Assembly (NCBI GenBank): GCA_037954325.1
Contig: JBBMNZ010000030.1
Coordinates: 12,121,001-12,185,000 of the forward strand
Direction of reading: 5' to 3'
Source of the DNA: Fistularia commersonii
Lineage: Eukaryota > Chordata > Actinopteri > Syngnathiformes > Fistulariidae
Length of the DNA: 64,000 nucleotides
In this document: one piece after another, positions 27,201-34,090 of the stretch
Layout: each line of letters opens with the position of its first letter
Position numbering within the stretch: position 1 is the stretch's first letter
The notes under the pieces: generated by a model
What the model was told of the DNA's origin: nothing
Database searches by the model: none
What the model saw: only the letters and a program-made list of their open reading frames with translations
Made by a program: the position numbers and the translations under genes

Positions 27201-28611
27201 TTAATGCTTCTTAGGCCAATCCTCCGGCACGTTTGCCAGAGCTGACGGAGCCGCACGGGGGAGAATCCAGCCTCTGCCCTTAGCTTTGGGTGGATCGATC
27301 ACACCACTGATCCCGTCTCCATCTTGGCTCATCTAATGTTTAATGAGCAGGGCGTGGAACCAAGATGGTGGCACGTTCACTAAACTCTCTGGTAGCATCA
27401 AGATGGAGAACATTAGGGGGCAGAAGCCCCCTGCTGCTCGTTGCCATGGTGATGCATACGTGCACAACCTTAAAAGCGATCACCATCCACAGTTTAAAAA
27501 CCAACATGGCAACCACCTGCACGGCGGCCGTACCTCCACGGAGCTTCAGAGCATCGGCTTCTACGAACAGCTGGTCTGCAGGCCACCTGCAAGAGGAGAT
27601 TACAGATGCCTACTGGGGCCTGAAGGTTAGCTAGACCGGTGGGCCATGCACGTTCAAAACCATCTACAGCACATGTCAAACTTGTGGCCCGCCACATCAT
27701 TTTATGTGGCCCACAAGAACATCTTTAAGAGGTCTGATTGTCTTAAAATAGATAAGTCAAACATGTATTGACCATTAACTAACCATCACTGACCATAACT
27801 ATTTCATTGCAGCAAATACACATCATTGCAATTTTCAACAAGTTGAACAGAGAAATTGATACACATGGAAGGCTGTTTGAAGAAAGATTGGAAGACAAAT
27901 ACATGTTTGTGCTTCTAGGAGAAAAAGCAGTATGTCTTTTGAGTTATGAGGCAGTGTCAGTTGTCTAAGAGTCCGATCCAAGTTGGCATTTTGACTCCTA
28001 ACACAGAGCTAAGTATGCTAAATTTAGCTTTCCAGAAAAACAAATTGTCCAAGAATTAAGCCAAAATGTTACATGCATAGATACAATGCAAATGCGTGAG
28101 ACATTTTGGATTTGAATGAGTAATAAATTCAGAGTTATTTAACATTACATTGATACTGTTATACGTGGCCCTTTGAGGGCAACCAATATGCTGATGTGGT
28201 CCTCAGTGAAAATTTGTTTGACACACCTGATCTACAGGTTTGAGATCATGAAAATTGACCCTTCATGGTCTTCTCCCCCTGTCCACATAGTCCCTGGAGA
28301 TAATCCTGACATTCAACTCAGCCTTTTTGCCGGTTGCACACGGAGCAACCATTCACACACACACACACACGAAGGGTCGCTGGAGAACCCTGGCAGGCAA
28401 AAAGAGAACATACACTCTGCCGACAGGGGGGCTGACCCCAGCTATCCAATCACTCAGCCTCATCAGGTTCACTGGCGCATGCGCGCACACCTCCCCCACT
28501 GTCAAGCCTGGCACCAGGAGTAATGAGGCGATCCTGACTTATAAGCAAAGGCACAAAGGCACACTCTGCAAGGTATTATTTGTGACTGAGAAACGGGAAA
28601 ACTGTGTGTGT

Positions 28612-28690
<79 letters not shown>

Positions 28691-31600
28691 ATGATTGTCG
28701 TGTATCCTGCTGGTTTGAATTTCTACACCGGCTTTGTTGTACCTGCTGATGTGAGGAGAACATGTTAGCAGGGATTATTGGAGGCAGCAGACTGCACATG
28801 CAAACTGAGGTGTGTGTGTGTTTGCACCTGGGGCTACCAATTACACATTATTTAACAGCTGGATGCAGCCCTCCGTGAATCCAGGAGTCGTGTCGCAGCA
28901 GTCATTCTTCCAGCTGCAAACCTTCTGAACATTCGATGGCTAGGAGGTGTCCTGGTCATCGAATGTTCACCACCAGCGGCCATGCACAAGGAAAAGCAAC
29001 CCAACCCCTGATGTTTACGTTCCACCTGGAGCCAGCATCTACGTCTCAGACGTTTTGGCCGTTGCGTAATGTCAGCAGTCATGTGACCACATTGTTGGCT
29101 TCACCTACGAAGCCTGAAGATCTGTTTCCACTCATGGATGGTTGTTCACCACTGTCCCTCTGACCCTCTCCATTCAAGAGGAACCTTCACATCTACATCT
29201 CTGCTTACTGTCCTCTCCTCAGTGTCTCCAGACACCACAGCTGCCCTCCCCTCAATATTCTCCACCTCTCCTTTCATTCTGGCTGTCACCAGCTGTCCTC
29301 CACCCTCTCAATCACTCGTGACCCTGTGTACTTAAACTCCTCCACCTTCTCCATCTCTACTACCTGTCACCTCAGTGTGACCCTTCAGCCCTCTCCGTCG
29401 CACACACAGAAGCATCTATCTTCCTTTCTAGATGTTCCTCCACCTGCTCCAAACCTCTAGTGTCATCTGCAAACATCAACAACAGCCCCCCTCGATTATC
29501 TGCTATAGAACATGCAGCTATTTCCACACGGGGATGCATCTCAGTGCTTTCCCCAGATCCAGCATCTTCTTCGCACAGAGATGGATGCCTTAATGCAAAG
29601 CGTAAGCTCGCCAGCAGATCAGCAGGATCTGCACCTGGAGGCGCTGCTGAGCTGCAACAAGGTGAGATCTCAGCAGAAGTGCAGCTGAAATGGGAGCACA
29701 GACCACTTTAGACCTTTGCCAAGACATTTGATTTATAGATTTCAGGTTAAAAAGAAAATCCTCATTTTATTTCAGCTCAGTTTCGTTGTTGGAACAAGAG
29801 CCTTGAGGACAAGTTGTCCTCTCCCCTCTGATGGTACTGGCTTGATTTATAAATAAATTAGGAACTGTAATAAAAGCTACTTTTTTAAGTCAGCGAGCTG
29901 AAAGGGACCCAAATAAAATTCCCAGTAAAGGAATAATAAAGCAATGCATTTCCTGATTATGGTTAACACCTATGGAAACCACAAATAACCCTGTGATCGA
30001 CTGGATTTGTACGCAGAGAGGACATTTTTTTTGTTTAGAAAACAGCTTGATTTATATTCCAACCCCGAATCATGAGACCGAATCCAAATCGAGTTGCCGT
30101 CTAGGTACTGAAAGAAGAGACGGATCAATACGGACCTACTCACTCAGCGGCCGGGATTGGGTGGAGTTCACATTCAGCTAGCAGTGAAAGCACACGAGGA
30201 CCTCCTCAGACAGGTTTGTCTACTCCAGCAGAATTGTCAAAAAGGACAGGTGTGAAGGCCTTTGGACTTATCAGCACTAAAGGCTACAACCCCAGGCTTG
30301 GTGCTTTATGCCGGCCCCAATCGCTGTTGATCGGCTCCTTGTGTGTCTGATCAGGTCTGTGGAACGAGCGAGGCGGGCAGAGCAATTGGAGTTACTGCCA
30401 GGTTAGATAATCTGTTATGGAACAGGCCTCTGATATTGACTTCCTGTTTCACATATCCTGCTATTAATCCGATCAGGATTCCCATCCTAGTTAATCTGTG
30501 CATACATGTATTTTTATGAAGTATTTCACACAGCTTTAGTCCCTCTCTGTATGCAAATATGGCCTTTTCCCTTTGTTCACATTGATAGCAGCAACTTTTC
30601 TGGTGTGATAAACTAATTTTAATTCTCCTTTTTTGACAGTGTATGCATTAACAGTTGCACTATTTTTATCAGACATGAAAATCACAGAGCTCAAAGCGAT
30701 GCTTTCCACCCAACCGGGCGTCGCCAAAGGTGTTATCCGCATTTTCTCCGACACTATGGATTTTGCTATCATTAGTAAAAGTCCTGGCAGACCTTAGCAC
30801 GCTGGCACCTAGCAGAAAATCATCTGATGATTGCAGATGTTGAGTTAAGCTACGCTCCCTCACAGCTAAGAAGCTAAATGAAGTCGCATTCAGCCATGGT
30901 GGCTCAAAAAATGTAGCGTCGGAAGTGGCTAAATTGAGTACGTGACAGTTTGTCCGCTTTATTTCACCCCCTGCCCTCAACCGCCGCGCCCTTGCTGCTC
31001 CCCTCCTCTCGGCACCGTCAGTAAGGTTGCTCGGGGCGGACGGGGAGGGCACGGCTGGGGTATTGTGTGAGGCGGTGGGGGGGTGAAGAACATTTGGGGG
31101 CGAACAAAGAGTGCAGCCATGTGACCAGAGGAAGAGCCTCTTCTGTCCATTGTGCGCCGCATGGACTCAGCATCTGATCCCGAACACTGACCACACGAGG
31201 ACAATACAGGGAGACTTTGTTGTGCATATCAGCGTGCAAGAGTGTGTGATTTATGTTGGCGTAAACAACTTCCATTCATTGGCCCTTTATGGAGCTGAGG
31301 ATCTGCCCAGATGATTAGCATTGGTCATTTCTACCATGTTGTTTAGCCAAAAGAGCCTGACTGCTAGCAATGATGGCTGGAGGTTAGCTTTGAGCGGCGC
31401 AAGAAGTAGCAATGACAGTTTCAACTAAAACATCGGATTAAATGCAAATGATCAGTCAGATTTCATTGTCAGTTGTTTAGAGATGAAGGTCTTCATCTAG
31501 CGGTGGGAGATCTGTGAAGGAAGCGATGCATTGTCAGAATAAAAACCCAATAGTGATGCACGAAGAACGAAAAGTGGAGGAGTTCGTGGCAGATGTGTCC

Positions 31601-33589
31601 ACCACACCTTTTGTTTTGTCCGAACCACCAGCTGTTCCAGGGATAGCAGTAATCCTTTAGTCATTCATTTGTCATCTGGTGGTGGACTTCACCGTGGACC
31701 ACAGAAACACACATGGCGGCATACAACACTTCCCATTCACACATCTGGACAATGCAGGGACTCCATTGAACCTCCTGCATTCGTTTGGACTTTGCGAGGA
31801 ACCTAGAGAACCCTAAGGAACACCACATAGACACATGAAGACTTCATACATAACCAGGGACCTTCTGGCTGTGATAAGGAAACACCAACCACTTTAAAAG
31901 GGACGTAAATTGAAACCATCCTTTCTTCTGCAGAGACAACCCCCGACCACCTCAAAGTTCCAAAACAGGCATCTTACCATTGCTAACAAATATGACACCA
32001 ACAGAACACATGAATTTTGCCCCTTGGAGACCAAAGAGCCTCCCGCCAAAGCCTTGACCTCTAGTGACCCAGCAGCTCAGAGCACTTCCAAGACTTTAAG
32101 TAAAGGAGATGAAGTTAAGATAGATGGAGATGAGAATTTATCAATTAATCCATTAGCGACTAAACATAGATACCCTGGCGAACCAGCTGGAAATGGGAGG
32201 GAAAATCTACCCCACACCTGCCCATCTGCTGGGAGTGAAGACATCGCCTCACTGCCCGCCAAAGATGAAACCCCGCTTCCAGATTCCACTGCACCGCCGC
32301 AAAAAACGTGCATATGCAGGTATTGTCAACGGTTACAGGATGGTTTTGTTCCTGCTTGCACCAATGGGAACCTAAGGACCCACTGGCAGAAAAACAGCAG
32401 CTACACGTTTGTTGTTTTAAACAACAAACACAAACATGCCCCCAGTTGATGGCCAACTGAGGGTCGCAAACAATAAACAGTGGTTTCTACACCAGTAGGA
32501 TCCAGCTGTTAAGCAGCCGGAGGGTCCTTGCCGAACCGCAAACCTCTCATTTTCACATCTGAGCCGAGAGCTACTAACTAGACAGTCTGCGGAATCCAGC
32601 ACATCTCATCTAAGGAAGCATTGGACGCTTCATACTTTTTCATGAGGGAGGACATCCACTGGTCACAGTATTTTGAAGGGAAACGCAAACGGTGGTGTTA
32701 GGACGGTCCAGAGGCACTGAGGAGAGGCATGGGATGTGAACACATGTCCGCACCGTATCTGGGTTAACTTTGCCTGGCCAATCTGTTCGGGTCTCTCACC
32801 CTTAATCCCCTCCCCGGCACAGCGGGATTTCCATTCCTTTACACCGGCGGGAAAAGCTGCAGATTGTAAACAACGACAACATATCGAAGGAGGAGGACTC
32901 TCTACCGAGAGCCCTGACCTATATTCCATATCTTTGATGCGGTAGTGCGAGCGAGCCGCTCCAGTCAGGGGGGGGCTGATTTGATTTGATTTGATCAATT
33001 CCAACCATGCTCCTTCAGAAGCGGCGGGAATTAATTTCACCTATTTTCTCATACACTTTGGAGGATTCCAGGCAGACGTTGAGCTCAGCAGAGGATTAAT
33101 CTATACAAATCAGATCATTTCAAAAAAACACTACGACAATGACTCCACGGCTGGGATGGGAACCATCGATTAGCCTCCTCCGGCGTATTGATCAGGTGAA
33201 CAGATGAGGCCATGCTGAAAGAGAGCATTGATCCTCCGGCGCTCCTGTCCCAGAAGGTCAGGGGAATCCATTCCCCGCCCACAAACCCCCCGTCCTGTCC
33301 CCTCCCCACCTCCTGGACCGTTTCTTAGTAGTATCGTGGCCATCTGACCATGTGCATGCAGCAGATGATGGCACCACCCAAAAAGAAAAATGAAACACTT
33401 TGGGCTCCAAGGAAGGCGGTGGAGGCGGGGGTTCGTACCTGTCTGCCAGACGTACAGGGGCTTTATCTCCATTGCGATCTGCGCATCAAGCTCCCACAAC
33501 GAGAGAAAGAGTAGCGATAACCTCCAGAGGGACAGCAGCGACGCTTTCCAAAATCCCGGCGTCCCCGTGGCTCCGGCATCCAGCCCCAT
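206..33589 (-). CDS. thsd7a: thsd7a, thrombospondin type-1 domain-containing protein 7A, 5' part (coding exons 1-4)
   Basis: Four exons join in frame: 33589-33439, 4927-3832, 2897-2649 and 387-206, giving about 559 N-terminal residues; the gene continues past the left edge. Seen: a hydrophobic signal peptide (about residues 17-32), then Cys-rich TSP1 repeats with WGRC, WTPC, WSEWSSC and repeated (I/Y)QTREV motifs, and a Lys/Arg-rich linker at about residues 258-390. All four donors are GT and all three acceptors AG, with matching phases. Family knowledge: THSD7A is a large type I membrane protein with many TSP1 repeats, implicated in endothelial migration and podocyte foot processes, and an autoantigen in membranous nephropathy. 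The adjacent divergent tmem106b favours THSD7A over THSD7B. Which teleost duplicate this is remains open. Intron 1 is 28.5 kb. Confidence 0.93.
388..2648 (-). other. thsd7a: thsd7a intron 3
   Basis: A 2.26 kb intron. The part from about 430 to 2080 is single-copy-looking, AT-rich, without a supportable gene or repeat. The part next to exon 3 holds an RTE-like LINE fragment (2082-2576), listed separately. Confidence 0.8.
2082..2576 (-). mobile_element. RTE-like LINE 3' fragment, degenerate
   Basis: Read on the plus strand it starts with a short (TTC)n tract and continues with the degenerate text shared with nine other copies here (best copy 40678-41414), including an ATGGACTC-type segment and TCACTCCCAAAGAGGA. 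Read on the minus strand these are the C-terminal end of a LINE reverse transcriptase followed by a short 3' UTR and (AAG)n tail. It ends about 70 bp from the exon 3 donor of thsd7a. Confidence 0.65.
2649..2897 (-). CDS. thsd7a: thsd7a coding exon 3 (TSP1 repeat)
   Basis: Acceptor CTGCAG|CTTGTG at 2898/2897 and donor ATCAC|GTAAGT at 2649/2648 bound 249 nt: 82 codons plus a split codon at each end. It contains VTYQACVVTRDC, which closes the module begun in exon 2, then a complete TSP1 repeat with WSEWSSCSKDC. WSEW is a classic C-mannosylation site (WxxW) in this family. A LINE fragment ends about 70 bp beyond the donor. Confidence 0.95.
3478..3655 (+). repeat. dispersed module copy 1 (GGACTGTGGGAGGAACC family)
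   Basis: Contains GGACTGTAGGAGGAACCCAG, then CAGACTCCACACAGAAAGGC and CCTCCTGTGGGAACC. The same ordered blocks recur near 7.7, 21.8, 26.7, 28.4, 31.7, 43.3 and 47.7 kb. It is a common teleost interspersed sequence whose class I cannot name with confidence. It lies inside thsd7a intron 2 (2898-3831), about 180 bp from exon 2. Confidence 0.7.
3832..4927 (-). CDS. thsd7a: thsd7a coding exon 2 (TSP1 repeats and basic linker)
   Basis: This 1096-nt exon has acceptor TTTTTGCAG|GTCCC at 4928/4927 and donor CTCAG|GTACGA at 3832/3831. It encodes residues 52-415 plus split codons. TSP1-type modules are seen at about residues 52-104 (PWGRC...CDWH), 108-183 (WQLGAWNQC...CPRDC) and 185-235 (FSLWTPCSKTC...LGPC). 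A further module starts at 245 (VGPWGPC), is interrupted by a Lys/Arg-rich linker (258-390), and resumes at 392 (WDLQVGYQTREVNC). One sequon, NLT at 223-225, is present. The linker is much longer than in the mammalian protein as I remember it. Confidence 0.95.
5835..6412 (-). mobile_element. Penelope-like element ends in inverted orientation, split by a LINE
   Basis: The left part (5835-5962) reads GTCTGTGGAGACTCTCAGTC, then CATCCAGGTCATGGTGAATTC and CTTCTTGTCATGGC. The right part (6315-6412) is the same sequence inverted, ending AGTCCAGTTGCCACGACAAG. The same terminal block flanks GIY-YIG-coding fragments at 43.5-44.1 kb, so I assign it to Penelope-like elements. The RTE-like LINE at 5985-6302 sits between the arms. 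Confidence 0.6.
5985..6302 (+). mobile_element. RTE-like LINE 3' fragment
   Basis: Plus-strand reading gives degenerate pieces of the LINE C-terminus (DRTRFESIRGKAHVR, then YIGRQMLELAV), followed by ATTCGCTGTGGAGACCCCTG and GGGAAAAGCCCAAAGG, the family's 3' terminus, ending in an A-rich tail. Severely 5' truncated and frameshifted. Confidence 0.75.
6690..6930 (+). mobile_element. RTE-like LINE 3' fragment, diverged
   Basis: Contains GAACTGCCAGGCAGGAGGTC, AGACCAGAGAAGAGGTTTATG and TTAGTTGGTGTGAGAGG in the same order as the other LINE copies. Strongly diverged; no reading frame survives. Confidence 0.55.
6931..7695. other. intronic block, no gene recognised
   Basis: Comparatively CpG-containing sequence around 7000-7560, without simple repeats or a family seen elsewhere in the window. 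Open frames of 85-135 codons lack homology I recognise. Could hold a conserved non-coding element; not shown by this sequence alone. Confidence 0.4.
7696..7965 (+). repeat. dispersed module copy 2
   Basis: One of the longer copies: CCATCCCAGCTACATCCTGG, CACATATGGCGACATGCAAC, TTTGGACTGTGGGAGGAACC, then AACAGAAAGGCCTCCTGTGG. Collinear with the copy at 47715-47985. Confidence 0.75.
7966..9869. other. intronic block, no gene recognised
   Basis: No coding region or repeat family recognised. An 11-base C run lies at 9693-9703. The segment around 8470-8720 is single-copy-looking with several short frames that I consider chance. Confidence 0.4.
9870..10215 (-). mobile_element. Penelope-like element fragment with GIY-YIG endonuclease remnant
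   Basis: Starts with GATTCTCAGTCATCCAGGTC, the terminal block of the family. Minus-strand translation includes LSVHFHLKDKGHS, matching the (V)H(L)HLKDKGHSFED stretch of the Penelope-like GIY-YIG endonuclease. Frameshifted and truncated. Confidence 0.65.
10375..10457 (+). repeat. (AC)n microsatellite
   Basis: About 80 bp of CA dinucleotides with a few T and A interruptions. Confidence 0.97.
10458..13599. other. intronic block, no gene recognised
   Basis: About 3.1 kb without a recognised family or credible gene. The stretch 12400-12650 is pyrimidine-rich then single-copy-looking; a short (TTTA)n run lies near 13210-13230. Confidence 0.4.
13600..15310 (+). repeat. left arm of large inverted repeat (unclassified DNA element), split by Rex3-like LINE
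   Basis: Segments 13600-13898 and 14971-15310 match the reverse complement of 17165-17850 in order: CATGAGGCAGGAGAACTGC, GGCGTTTTAGGA, then ACAAAGAGACAGCAATACAG, GCCGTCATTG, GGTGACGTTAAATGAAAAAT, GGCAAGTGAGGCATGTC and CAGATGAGGACTT. A Rex3-like LINE (13900-14971) interrupts the arm; the uninterrupted right arm shows the pre-insertion state. Confidence 0.8.
13900..14971 (+). mobile_element. Rex3-like LINE, internally deleted
   Basis: Plus-strand pieces in several frames match the Rex3 type: RGITLLSLAGKVYS, LRQGCPLS, VEEFKYLGVLFKSEGRME, ELSLKAKLSIYQSVYGPTLT, YGHELWVVTER. The text jumps from RQGCPLS straight to TMVLNRKW, so the reverse transcriptase catalytic FADD region is missing. The 3' end is a short GATG-type repeat (GGATGATGGATGGATCGATGG region, 14948-14970), as known for Rex3. 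Multiple frameshifts; inactive. Confidence 0.8.
15520..15665 (+). repeat. partial copy of the inverted-arm element
   Basis: GATAAATATAACCATTTAAT followed by TTTGACATTTTTTTC and a TGATTGCACATCACTG segment, paralleling 15110-15210 and 36825-36935. Confidence 0.65.
15925..16063 (+). repeat. (GT)n microsatellite with GC core
   Basis: About 139 bp of TG dinucleotides with an alternating GC block at 15988-15996, a classic Z-DNA-prone arrangement. Confidence 0.97.
16064..17164. other. spacer between inverted arms, no gene recognised
   Basis: Single-copy-looking; no repeat family or credible coding sequence recognised. Confidence 0.4.
17165..17850 (-). repeat. right arm of large inverted repeat (uninterrupted)
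   Basis: Reverse-complement counterpart of 13600-15310. Shared blocks include CAGTTCTCCTGCCTCATGGT (17778 region), GACTGTATTGCTGTCTCTTTG and AAGTCCTCATCTGTTGATGG. Confidence 0.8.
17876..18430 (+). mobile_element. MITE-like non-autonomous DNA transposon
   Basis: Left end CGTAATTTTCCGGACTACTG and right end GGCTTATAGTCCAGAAATTG are inverted copies of each other over about 17 bases with mismatches. The inside contains no transposase frame. This resembles a widespread teleost family with CCGTAATTTCCGGACTATAA ends; superfamily not assigned. Confidence 0.7.
18534..18621 (+). repeat. (GT)n microsatellite
   Basis: About 88 bp of uninterrupted TG dinucleotides. Confidence 0.97.
18622..20935. other. 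intronic block, no gene recognised
   Basis: No recognised gene or family. A short CA-rich stretch lies at about 20550-20580. Confidence 0.4.
20936..21730 (-). mobile_element. RTE-like LINE 3' fragment with expanded (AAG)n tail
   Basis: On the plus strand, (TTC)n(CTC)n at 20936-21024 is followed by GGGGTCTCCACAGCC and the diverged family text (TCACTCCCAAAGAGGAACCT, then TTCCACATGAGTCC). Read on the minus strand this is the LINE C-terminus and 3' UTR ending in an expanded purine tail. No intact frame. Confidence 0.7.
21815..21925 (+). repeat. dispersed module copy 3
   Basis: GAGGAACCCCATGCAGACTCC, then CACACAGGAAGGCCTGCTGTG and GGGAATCCAAGCAGGGACC match the family's 3' half. Confidence 0.7.
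22014..22136 (+). mobile_element. tRNA-Ala-derived SINE with L2-type tail
   Basis: TGTAGCTCGGTGGTAGAGCGC matches the A box of tRNA-Ala; GCTTCGCATATATGAGG matches its CGC anticodon arm; a degraded B box and CATCTCCACC acceptor end follow. The tail TTTGGATAAAGTGTCTGCC, then AAATGACTGTAATGTAA matches the 3' end of the L2 fragment at 44390-44793. This indicates a SINE mobilised by L2-type reverse transcriptase. Not a functional tRNA gene. Confidence 0.85.
22137..23344. other. intronic block, no gene recognised
   Basis: Nothing recognised apart from a 15-base G run at 23072-23086, potentially G-quadruplex-prone and error-prone in sequencing. Confidence 0.4.
23345..23650 (+). repeat. dispersed repeat with GATAAGATAA head, copy 1
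   Basis: Starts GATAAGATAAACTTTTATTG, then CCGGGGAAATTCGTTTGTCA, and continues collinear with 57252-57545 in tmem106b intron 4 (shared ATATGAATATAAAT, AAAAGACATCCA-type and ACAAATAGACAG blocks). Confidence 0.65.
23651..24988. other. intronic block with (GT)n tract, no gene recognised
   Basis: An interrupted (GT)n tract lies at 24138-24218. From 24600 to 24960 the sequence is CCT/ACC-rich with a 101-codon open frame (FTYWFHSITQHHRN); this reads like decayed repeat text, but I cannot name its family. Confidence 0.4.
24989..26090 (-). mobile_element. RTE-like LINE 3' fragment interrupted by a hAT element
   Basis: Starts with CTTCTTCTTCTGGCTTTTCC, then CTTCAGGGGTCTCCACAGGG, the family 3' end in minus orientation. 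It resumes after the hAT (25654 on) with AACCCAAATCTCTGTATCC and carries minus-strand pieces MFWRQKWFGHVQRR, RGKPKRRFMDVVREDMK, VVRPAMVYGLQTVTMTKRQ. One of the better-preserved copies; frameshifts and stops remain. Confidence 0.8.
25054..25653 (+). mobile_element. 600-bp hAT derivative with 8-bp target duplication
   Basis: Terminal inverted repeats CAGTGGTTCTTAACCT (start) and AGGTTAAGAACCACTG (end) are flanked by a perfect 8-bp duplication ATCTAACC at 25046-25053 and 25654-25661, a hAT hallmark. It encodes a transposase N-terminus (25294-25644) beginning MSGKKRKRSEEYIQYGFTC, with a BED-finger-like CPNCMIC...LHGDGNY segment in which the usual REHF histidine reads as Gly, and FKVKGARFDEKATLPVL. 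The catalytic region is absent. Inserted inside the LINE at 24989-26090. Confidence 0.92.
26091..26694. other. intronic block, no gene recognised
   Basis: Nothing recognised. Confidence 0.4.
26695..26880 (-). repeat. dispersed module copy 4 (reverse)
   Basis: Reverse orientation: GGTTCGATTCCAACAGGGG, TTTGTGGAGTCTCCACGTG and CCACATGCAGGAGGTTCATT. Confidence 0.65.
27670..28229 (+). mobile_element. 560-bp hAT derivative with 8-bp target duplication
   Basis: Flanked by ATCTACAG at 27662-27669 and 28230-28237. The left end CACATGTCAAACTTGTGGC and the right end, in reverse complement CAGGTGTGTCAAAC, are related inverted repeats. Inside is a decayed BED-finger coding stretch (AACAGAGAAATTGATACACA, then GAGAAAAAGCAGTATGTCTT) also present at 48.1-48.7 and 50.5-50.7 kb. 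Confidence 0.82.
28345..28470 (+). repeat. dispersed module copy 5
   Basis: CCATTCACACACACACACAC, then AGAACCCTGGCAGGCAAAAAG and AGAACATACACTCTGCC; diverged. Confidence 0.5.
28603..28688 (+). repeat. (GT)n microsatellite
   Basis: About 86 bp of TG dinucleotides with one CTG interruption. Confidence 0.97.
29155..29480 (-). mobile_element. RTE-like LINE fragment, highly diverged
   Basis: CCATTCAAGAGGAACCTTCAC and CTCAGTGTCTCCAGACACCA parallel the copies at 2.3 and 21.3 kb; TCCTTTCATTCTGGCTGTC matches the best copy. No frame survives. Confidence 0.5.
29481..31639. other. intronic block with a CpG-rich patch
   Basis: Mostly single-copy-looking. The stretch 30975-31080 is GC- and CpG-rich (CCGCCGCGCCC, CGGGGCGGACGGGG), unlike its surroundings, and could be an alternative promoter or a small unmethylated island. 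No coding sequence assigned. Confidence 0.4.
31640..31890 (+). repeat. dispersed module copy 6
   Basis: CAATGCAGGGACTCCATTGA, CTCCTGCATTCGTTTGGAC and GAGGAACCTAGAGAACCC follow the family order. Confidence 0.65.
31910..32449 (+). other. unexplained 179-codon open frame antisense to thsd7a intron 1
   Basis: Open for 540 nt but with no ATG at its start (first codons TTG AAA CCA). The translation is Pro/Ser/Thr/Lys-rich, then has a compact Cys segment KTCICRYCQRLQDG followed by NLRTHWQKNSS. I do not recognise a family. It follows dispersed module copy 6 directly. It may be chance, a decayed element or an unannotated exon. Confidence 0.3.
32450..33438. other. intronic block next to exon 1, no gene recognised
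   Basis: First kilobase of intron 1. A short TTGATTTGATTTGATTTGAT run lies near 32978. Otherwise nothing recognised. Confidence 0.4.
33439..33589 (-). CDS. thsd7a: thsd7a coding exon 1 (start codon, signal peptide)
   Basis: The ATG lies at 33589-33587 with G at -3 and G at +4, a strong vertebrate context. The exon encodes 50 residues plus one base. Residues 17-32 form a Leu-rich hydrophobic core interrupted by one Arg, a plausible signal peptide with cleavage near residues 38-40. The mature N-terminus reads KPLYVWQTG, like the mammalian start of the first TSP1 repeat. The donor is ACAG|GTACGA at 33439/33438. The reading frame stays open upstream through the (TCT)n tract, but I see no in-frame ATG there, so this ATG is chosen. 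Confidence 0.88.
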
Positions 33590-34090
33590 GGCTGCTGCAC
33601 AACATTCACTCCAATAGCCAATGCCGAGGAGGGTAGGGGGAAAGGGAAAAAAAGAAGAAGAAGAAGAAGAAGAAGAAGAAGAAGAAGAAGAAGAAGAAGA
33701 AGAAGAAGAAGAAGAAGAAGAAGAAGAAGAAGAAGACGCGAGGTGGAGGGGGGAAATGGAGAGAGTGTGCTCTGCTGCGCTATTGTCCACAACAGTGATG
33801 TCCAAGAAGTAATCCCAGGCAAACAGTGCCGAGATCTCCTCTCCTCTCTCTCCCTTTCGCTCTGTCTCTCTCTCTCTCTCTTCCCTCTTTCTCTTTAAGC
33901 CGTTTAGTGAGAACCAGGTTTGGCAGCAATAAGACGAGGAACAATAGATCCCCGGTCCAGCCTCCTGCTGCTGCTGCTATTCGTAGGATTGATGCAGCAA
34001 CCCCCTCCGCGTTCTCTCTTCTCTCAGTCCCACCCTCTTTCCTCTCCCCCTCCTTCGCTTTCACACTTTTCAAAAGCGCCAAGTGACGCT
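33590..34090 (-). promoter_or_regulatory. thsd7a: probable thsd7a 5' UTR and promoter region
   Basis: Sequence directly upstream of the start codon. It holds the (TTC)28 tract, a purine-rich block (sense: pyrimidine-rich) and, at 33840-33895, a pyrimidine run with (CT)n on the plus strand, so GAGA-type on the sense strand. No convincing TATA box. The transcription start cannot be placed from sequence. Confidence 0.45.
33652..33735. repeat. (AAG)28 / (CTT)28 trinucleotide tract 63 nt upstream of the thsd7a ATG
   Basis: 84 bp of uninterrupted AAG on the plus strand, i.e. CTT/TTC on the thsd7a sense strand. In the thsd7a frame it reads TCT (Ser), without an in-frame ATG ahead of it. Confidence 0.97.

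Larger units (their letters stand above)
4928..33438 (-). other. thsd7a: thsd7a intron 1
   Basis: A 28.5 kb first intron bounded by donor GTACGA (33438) and acceptor TTTTTGCAG (4928). It is densely filled with LINE, Penelope-like, hAT, SINE and microsatellite sequence, listed individually, separated by several single-copy-looking blocks. No additional protein exon of thsd7a was recognised inside it. Confidence 0.85.

Noticed and set aside
31910..32449. Annotating the 179-codon frame as a protein gene
   Set aside because: Lacks an ATG start and recognised homology; reported only as an observation.
33170..33805. 211-codon minus-strand frame with poly-Ser, as a single coding exon
   Set aside because: It has no ATG at its start (TTG), reads through the exon 1 donor into intron, and the Ser run is the microsatellite. 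Only 33439-33589 is accepted as coding.
33621..33812. Poly-Glu and poly-Leu frames over the GAA tract
   Set aside because: Translations of the trinucleotide repeat in other frames.
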